Origin: JAEXZL01 sp049943125
GTDB lineage: Bacteria; Bacillota; Clostridia; Clostridiales; Clostridiaceae
NCBI RefSeq assembly: GCF_049943125.1
Contig: NZ_CP188040.1
Span: 1,426,001-1,490,000 of the forward strand
Direction: 5' to 3'
Length of the DNA: 64,000 bases
Positions 58,743 through 64,000 of this stretch are shown piece by piece (position 1 is the stretch's first letter; every line of letters begins with the position of its first letter). A model generated the notes under the pieces. It was not told where the DNA came from. It saw only the letters and a program-made list of their open reading frames with translations, and did not search any database. Position numbers and translations under genes: made by a program.

Positions 58743-60170
58743 TTAGCTCTCAGGATTATATCTATTAGAGATTTTATTTTTATAATAGTCCTTATAGCCG
58801 CTATTATAACCATCTATAATATCTATTACATCATTATATATGCACCCCAGAAGCTTACCCTGTTCCCCATTTAATACATCTATAGCATCATTGATGTCTA
58901 TAGTAAGTGCTCTGCTCTGCCTAACTACTAGGAGAGAAGCATCAGCATACTCAACAAGAGCTTCAGTATCAGCCATTAGTGATATAGGAGGACTATCAAT
59001 AATTATATATTCAAAACTATCTCTTAATTTTTCTATAAGCTCTTTCATTCTTCCATTACTTATGAGCTCTGTAGAATTATCCTGATGCTTTTTCCCTGAT
59101 ATAAGGAAAAGATTTTTTTCACTACTCTCAACTATTAATTGTTCATAAGAGCACCCACCTTGCAAATATGACTCAATAGCATTAGTTTTTTGATGTTTAA
59201 GTTGAAATATTTTATGGACAGATGGTTTCCTTATATCCCCTTCTATGAGTAAAACCTTTTTAGAGTTCTTAGCCAAGGTAATAGCAATGTTCGCAGCCAC
59301 TGTGGACTTTCCTTCATTCTCGAGGACACTGCTCACAAGAATAACCTTTACCCCCTTGTTCTCAGTCCTATATTCTATACTGGTTCTTATTTTCTTATAA
59401 GCCTCTACAAAATTAAGACTCACTATAGGATTAGATACTAGGACTGCTTTACGGTTTTTCTTAAAGAGAGATTTTAAGGTCTTGTACTTATTTTCATGGT
59501 ATATGGTTCCCAAAAGTCTTGCATCCAGCTTCTTTTCCACCTCATATTTATTTTTCACTGTATCCTTAAAATAAGACAGAATTATTACTACAGCCAACAT
59601 AAATAACATGCCCAGCTTACTGGCTTTCCCAGCTGTCCCCGTGGCATCACAATAGTTAGACGGACCTGAAGGGTACATAGGCTCCTCTAAAAGCTGAATT
59701 ACAGTATGACCTACCACATACCCCGCCACATCTAAATAGTTGTCCATTACAGAGTTTATGATGTCATAAGCTAATCTAGGAGTAGAAGAAGTCACTGTCA
59801 GACACAGAAAATTAGTATCATTTATTAGAGAAACTGATATATCCCCTGGAACAGAGTGCATTCCTATATCCTCTGCTACCCTATTTTGAAGTATCTCACT
59901 ATCGATTATATTAGAGAATACTTCAGCAAGACTTGCAGTAGTAGATATATCAGAATATTTATGGCTACCTGCAGTACTATCGGATACTACTAATGTAGTA
60001 TTAGTGGTATATTCAGGCTCATAGGTATATGTTACATACATATAAGCACACATATAAGCAATAAATCCAAAAAGTATAATCACCCAGATGTTTTTAATAA
60101 TATCCTTAAGGATATCAAGAATGTCTATATTAAATTCCCTCAAAGGGCTTTCTGTATTTCTTACTTCCAT
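58743..60170 (-). CDS. Second Wzz-type/BY-kinase fusion
   Basis: This 475-residue protein has the same plan as the next gene: transmembrane segments near residues 28-48 and 190-205, a Wzz region between them, then SSVLENEGKSTVAANIA (Walker A), VLLIEGDIRKP (A') and YIIIDSPP (B). Its C-terminal Tyr cluster is short and diverse (YNSGYKDYYKNKISNRY). A' has Glu for the usual Asp. Two BY-kinases in one operon suggest different polymers or a hetero-complex. No glycosyltransferase genes are in this window. Confidence 0.9.
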   Translation of the reverse strand: MEVRNTESPLREFNIDILDILKDIIKNIWVIILFGFIAYMCAYMYVTYTYEPEYTTNTTLVVSDSTAGSHKYSDISTTASLAEVFSNIIDSEILQNRVAEDIGMHSVPGDISVSLINDTNFLCLTVTSSTPRLAYDIINSVMDNYLDVAGYVVGHTVIQLLEEPMYPSGPSNYCDATGTAGKASKLGMLFMLAVVIILSYFKDTVKNKYEVEKKLDARLLGTIYHENKYKTLKSLFKKNRKAVLVSNPIVSLNFVEAYKKIRTSIEYRTENKGVKVILVSSVLENEGKSTVAANIAITLAKNSKKVLLIEGDIRKPSVHKIFQLKHQKTNAIESYLQGGCSYEQLIVESSEKNLFLISGKKHQDNSTELISNGRMKELIEKLRDSFEYIIIDSPPISLMADTEALVEYADASLLVVRQSRALTIDINDAIDVLNGEQGKLLGCIYNDVIDIIDGYNSGYKDYYKNKISNRYNPES

Positions 60171-60183
60171 ATTCCTTCTCCTT

Positions 60184-61014
60184 TTAGTCCTCCACCACTA
60201 CAACTAGAAACGATTTTCCTGTAAATCCGTTTATAGTAACCTCATAGGTTATGACATAAGTACCTGCCTTGGTGCTATTAAACTTATTCTCTATTTTAAT
60301 CCTATCCCTATAATACTTCCATTCCTCACCCTTGCTGCTGTTATTCTTCCCCATGGATATAGTTTTTAAATAATCATATGGATCTATAGAGTCCCCAACC
60401 TTTTTATAAATCACATAGTCTTTAAGATATATTTGAGGAGTTATGCTAGAGCTGTATATCTCTACTGGAGCCTTAAGGTGAACTGTATCACCACTACTAT
60501 TTGTAACCGTAAATTCAGCTTCATAGGTTCCTGGCTCCAGAGGACTGTTAAAGCTAACCTTTATATTATTCGATATATCTCCATCAATAACATCATAAGC
60601 ATCAACATCCTTCAATATATCACTAGCAATGGTATCTAAATCATAGGACAAAGGTGACGTTATCTTGAACGTAGGTTTAGTATAGTCATCGTAGGCAAGC
60701 TCTCGTGTTGCTCTAGTAACGTTGTTATGAGAATCTGACACCACATAAGTAATTATTCTTTTATCATTTATAAAGCCTGAAATATCCTCGATTATCACTT
60801 CAGAGCTTATATCTCCATCTTCATCATCTATAGCTTCTATACCTTCTAGCAGCTTTTCTTCTGATTCTTTTACGCTAATAGTTAAGTGATCACTATTCAT
60901 AGTAATAACTGGAGCCGCATGATCAGCTTCTTTATATTCAATAAACTTAAACAAGTTATATATAATAAGAGTAAAAATAAATAAAACGACAGTTATTCTT
61001 CTAACAATATTCAT
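60184..61014 (-). CDS. Membrane-anchored protein with Ig-like (DUF5011-type) domains
   Basis: This 276-residue protein has an N-terminal transmembrane segment (VLFIFTLIIYNLFKF) and three beta-sandwich repeats, the first two with IDDEDGDISSEVII and VIDGDISNNIKVSF and a pattern GTYxxxFTVTNSSG, as in DUF5011 Ig-like domains of surface proteins. The end GTYVITYEVTINGFTGKSFL is the last. It lies between the phosphatase gene and the BY-kinases, so it likely helps assemble or anchor the polymer. Confidence 0.8.
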   Translation of the reverse strand: MNIVRRITVVLFIFTLIIYNLFKFIEYKEADHAAPVITMNSDHLTISVKESEEKLLEGIEAIDDEDGDISSEVIIEDISGFINDKRIITYVVSDSHNNVTRATRELAYDDYTKPTFKITSPLSYDLDTIASDILKDVDAYDVIDGDISNNIKVSFNSPLEPGTYEAEFTVTNSSGDTVHLKAPVEIYSSSITPQIYLKDYVIYKKVGDSIDPYDYLKTISMGKNNSSKGEEWKYYRDRIKIENKFNSTKAGTYVITYEVTINGFTGKSFLVVVVED

Positions 61015-61034
61015 TCCTTAAGGCTCCTTTGTAT

Positions 61035-61766
61035 CTATCTCAGTTCTATAATAGTATCTTGTATGACCTTCATAGGATTAGTCTCAAAAATACTCTTTAT
61101 ATACTCTAGAGGATAATATTCTTCTAAAAGACTCCTAACTCCATCTAAACAAGGATTTCTTCTATACGTATTATGGGCGTCACTAGCTATGAAGGACACT
61201 ATTCCTTCATTTAGTAGAGAAAAGGCAGTTATCTTGCACCCTTTACCAAAATATCCAGTGATACTACCCTTATTGAGCTGTATATAATAACCCTTATTAA
61301 TCCAATTAAATATCACAGACATATCCTCTTGAACACAGGCATATCTTTCTGGATGAGCTATTATTGGAACATATCCCTCATAATATACCTCCTCCAGCTT
61401 TCTATTCATATAAGCAGCACTTTCATGAAAAGGGAATTCTATAAGAATATAACGGGAGGAATTTAAGGATATAATTCTTCCTTTTTTCAAAAGCTCTGCT
61501 ATATTACCTTGTCCGTATATTTCCATCCCTTCAATCAACTGAAGAGGTATATTTTTCTCTTTTAAAGCTATCTTAAAACTCTCAAATGATTTCTTTAATC
61601 TATCATCATAATAATTTTGAAAAACTCCTCTTATATTAGCATGAGGAGTTGCTATAGCTGTCTTTACTCCACTCTCCACAGCAAGCTCTGCCATGATAAT
61701 GGCATCCTCCATGGTTTCTGCACCATCGTCAAGCTCCGGTAAGATGTGCAAATGTATATCTATCAT
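61035..61766 (-). CDS. PHP-type tyrosine phosphatase (CpsB/CapC, YwqE like)
   Basis: This 243-residue protein starts MIDIHLHILPELDDGA, the PHP metal-binding His-x-His motif of CpsB, and also has TPHANIR, EIYG, IAHPERY and SDAHNTYRRNP with the other metal ligands. It removes phosphate from BY-kinase tails. It is the first gene of a four-gene set with the Ig-like protein and the two kinases, so it closes the phosphorylation cycle. Confidence 0.93.
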   Translation of the reverse strand: MIDIHLHILPELDDGAETMEDAIIMAELAVESGVKTAIATPHANIRGVFQNYYDDRLKKSFESFKIALKEKNIPLQLIEGMEIYGQGNIAELLKKGRIISLNSSRYILIEFPFHESAAYMNRKLEEVYYEGYVPIIAHPERYACVQEDMSVIFNWINKGYYIQLNKGSITGYFGKGCKITAFSLLNEGIVSFIASDAHNTYRRNPCLDGVRSLLEEYYPLEYIKSIFETNPMKVIQDTIIELR

Positions 61767-62015
61767 TGTTTACCTCTCATTTTAATATTAAAAAATTTCA
61801 AACTATATATAATATAAAAACATTATACACTATAGTTAGACATATTTTAATAAAATACGACATTCGTAAAGTTTAAATTTAAAGAGTAAAGATTGTGATT
61901 ATTATTAATTACAGATAATAGGTCATCATTAAATTACAATCCCTTTAAATTAAATGTAACTAATGTATAAAAATGAAGCAAACCTATTAAAAGGATGATT
62001 CATTTTTTACTTTAT

Positions 62016-63806
62016 TTAAAAATCCATAGCCATTCGACTAGACTCTTCCTCACTCAACTCCGTTACATGAGTTTCCATCACCCGGTAAACTCGCTGGCAC
62101 AGGTTCAACACACTGGGACGATGGGTAGTGACGATGCAAATCTTATTGGGGCGCTGTAAAACTATATTTCTCAGAACTCGCCGTTCCGTGGTAACATCCA
62201 GGGCAGAAGTGGCCTCGTCCAGAAGCAAGATAGGAGCATCACGGAGAACAGCACGTGCAATAGCAATACGCTGAGCCTGTCCTTCAGAGAAGCCCCGTCC
62301 CCGCTCACCGATCTTACTGTTGATGGTATCGGGCATCTTCTCCACAAAATCCCAAGCGCAAGCAATCTTCAGAGCCTCTATGATTTCATCATCAGTAGCA
62401 TCCTCCTTGACTATGCGCATATTCTCAGCAATAGTTCCTGAAAGGATAGTGTTACCTTGTGGAACATAAGCAAAGAGATGTCTGGTCTCAGCGTTCATCA
62501 TCACCTCTTTCCTGTCAGAACTCCTGATTATAGCCTCTCCAGAGTTCGGATGAACAAGCCCAAGAATCAGTCGAATCATAGTGGTCTTTCCCTCTCCCGA
62601 GGGGCCAACCAAAGCCACAATTTCGCTAGGACGAGCAATAAATTGGCTATCAGTGATGACCTGAGTCCCCTCTACATAGGAGAAGTTTACATCCCTCATC
62701 TGGATAGTCAACCCATCCCTTGCCACGACATCCAATTCACTGCTCTCGGGAATATGAATCTCTCTGGGCAGCTCCACCAGCTCCCTAATACGATGGGCTG
62801 AAATAGAGCTGTTAAGAAAATTGGGGATAATGGATAACAGGCTACTGAATGAGCTAGAAAGCTTATTCCGTTGCTGTAAGAATAGCGTCATAGTACCGTA
62901 GGTAATATCACGTGTCCAGAGACGCCAAAGACAGTAAGCAAAGGCCATGCCCTGAACCAACTCTCCAATTAAGGTAGTAATGATGTTAGTCTTGATGGAA
63001 AACATATTATACTTTAAAATTACATCCTTGAATTTCTTCTGCCACCAACGCATCTTTTTGCTGTAATAGGGTGTGACTCCAAAAGATTTAATGGTATCGA
63101 AGTTATAAAAAGCCTCTACCTCAAAGGTCATCATATCACTGCTCATTTCTCTAACCTTTTTTCCGTATTCTCTCTGTTTTTTCAGCACTACACGAGAAAT
63201 CAAAAAGAGAAATGGTGCACTGGCAAAAGCTAATACCGCCATCACCCAATCATAGTATAAAATAACAAAAAAAGTAGCTACAAAGTTATAAAAAGCAATG
63301 ATAATTGATGGCAACCAGCTGATTGCATTGCCGCTGACGGTTCCTGCATCACTGTTAAAACGGTTAAGCACATCTCCATTAGAGTAGTTACTGATAGCAA
63401 GCCAATCAGCATCAACTATCTTATCAAATATATCTGCCTGAATATCGTTGTTTATATAGATTCCCAACTTGGTGTTTATACGATTAAGAATGCTATTAAA
63501 AGCCAGCGTAAACAATGTGGTAAACACCATAACAGCCACCAGCAGCCAGAGTTTATCTGTCTTATAGCCGGTAATAATATCTAGCAGATACTTGCTAATC
63601 ACACTACTAATCAGTCCCAGAGTAGTAGTAATAATACCTAGAATTGTATAAAAAGCTATAATCCACTTATACCTGGCACTATAACTTAAAATCCATTTCC
63701 AGTCGTCAATAATTTCAAAAAACGTTCCATCTTTCCATCGGGAAATAAGTGTATTCAATGATTGAGAGGAAATATTTAATCGATCCCCAAACTTTTTTTT
63801 AGCCAT
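62016..63806 (-). CDS. ABC transporter, fused permease and ATPase (exporter)
   Basis: This 596-residue protein has a six-helix permease half (about 45-330) and an ATPase half: GPSGEGKTTMIRL (Walker A), VPQGNTILSGTI (Q loop), signature FSEGQAQRIAIARA in place of LSGGQ, and LLLDEATSALD (Walker B). It is a single-chain lipid, drug or peptide exporter. AAAGGAGA precedes the ATG at 63806. The C-terminal half in particular is richer in G and C and uses codons such as CGC, CTG and CTC more than its neighbours, which suggests acquisition from elsewhere. No partner half-transporter is inside the window. Confidence 0.9.
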   Translation of the reverse strand: MAKKKFGDRLNISSQSLNTLISRWKDGTFFEIIDDWKWILSYSARYKWIIAFYTILGIITTTLGLISSVISKYLLDIITGYKTDKLWLLVAVMVFTTLFTLAFNSILNRINTKLGIYINNDIQADIFDKIVDADWLAISNYSNGDVLNRFNSDAGTVSGNAISWLPSIIIAFYNFVATFFVILYYDWVMAVLAFASAPFLFLISRVVLKKQREYGKKVREMSSDMMTFEVEAFYNFDTIKSFGVTPYYSKKMRWWQKKFKDVILKYNMFSIKTNIITTLIGELVQGMAFAYCLWRLWTRDITYGTMTLFLQQRNKLSSSFSSLLSIIPNFLNSSISAHRIRELVELPREIHIPESSELDVVARDGLTIQMRDVNFSYVEGTQVITDSQFIARPSEIVALVGPSGEGKTTMIRLILGLVHPNSGEAIIRSSDRKEVMMNAETRHLFAYVPQGNTILSGTIAENMRIVKEDATDDEIIEALKIACAWDFVEKMPDTINSKIGERGRGFSEGQAQRIAIARAVLRDAPILLLDEATSALDVTTERRVLRNIVLQRPNKICIVTTHRPSVLNLCQRVYRVMETHVTELSEEESSRMAMDF

Positions 63807-64000
63807 AACCGTCTCCTTTTATCGTTTATCGCACCTCATAACTATATAGGCTCTTCAAAGCAAAATATTTTAAAAAAGCCACCTTGAAATCTCCATTACC
63901 CATCTGTTTACGTTATTGTAACTATGATTTGCAATATGATTTTAGTAATTTGTAATATGCTTCCGTCATCTTACACAAATACTCCGGTTTCCCATCTATT
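63807..64000. other. Upstream region of the ABC transporter
   Basis: Only the ribosome site near 63817 is clear. The remainder is AT-rich with no open frame of note up to the right edge. Confidence 0.5.

Overview
The window is AT-rich, gene-dense DNA that looks like the chromosome of a strictly anaerobic, low-GC Gram-positive bacterium of the class Clostridia. The signs are strong AGGAGG-type ribosome binding sites, frequent GTG/TTG starts, U-tailed hairpin terminators, tRNA genes that encode CCA, two kinds of [FeFe]-hydrogenase protein, a Rex-type redox operator, an LTA-synthase-like enzyme, a DegV protein, a cobalamin riboswitch and an RsgI-like anti-sigma factor. There is no rRNA, prophage or CRISPR array. 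The only recognisable insertion sequence is one IS3-family element.

Layout. 1-9.9 kb: YcxB-like and AraC genes, tRNA-Ser, a decayed acetyltransferase, a lipoprotein metallopeptidase, then a four-helix-bundle (23S-IVS type) gene beside an unusual array of mini-hairpins and tRNA-Leu, followed by tadA, a CNNM/CorC protein and an ArsR-like regulator with an MFS exporter. 10-13 kb: an LTA-synthase-like enzyme and a membrane protein. 13.2-19.1 kb: a hydrogenase operon (two small [2Fe-2S] ferredoxins, a PAS-containing group C sensory hydrogenase, a SpoIIE/PP2C phosphatase and a group B hydrogenase) with a near-consensus Rex box upstream and a LysR regulator behind it. 19.7-24.6 kb: an orphan P-loop ATPase, a 54-residue protein, an ADP-ribosylglycohydrolase, tRNA-Arg and small genes. 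24.7-28 kb: a ydjG-ydjH-ydjI-like membrane-stress operon. 28.4-30.8 kb: citrate synthase and isocitrate dehydrogenase. 30.8-32.6 kb: a duplicated pyrimidine-rich tract split by the IS3 element. 32.7-39.6 kb: phosphatidylserine decarboxylase, a two-component system, a B12 riboswitch with a solute-binding lipoprotein, a deoxynucleoside kinase and an Old Yellow Enzyme. 39.6-44 kb: formyl-THF cyclo-ligase, a formate/nitrite channel and TrkH/TrkA. 44.4-53.9 kb: tRNA-Arg(ACG), DegV, YbaK, an S24/S26-type peptidase, SbcCD, peptidase T and an L,D-transpeptidase. 54-57 kb: an ECF sigma factor, an RsgI-like anti-sigma factor with a very acidic tail, and a triple-PepSY protein. 57-64 kb: exopolysaccharide control genes (two BY-kinases, an Ig-like protein, a PHP-type tyrosine phosphatase) and an ABC exporter of different base composition.

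How they fit together. Several loci handle redox state (hydrogenases, Rex, OYE), the cell envelope (LTA-like synthase, Psd, L,D-transpeptidase, YdjGHI, sigma/anti-sigma/PepSY, BY-kinases) and one-carbon or B12 supply. The best candidates for something undescribed are the ATGAAG/CTTCAT mini-hairpin ladder beside the four-helix-bundle gene (about 5.14-5.31 kb) and the hydrogenase-phosphatase signalling operon (13.2-18.1 kb). All family calls come from reading motifs by eye; no database search was run.
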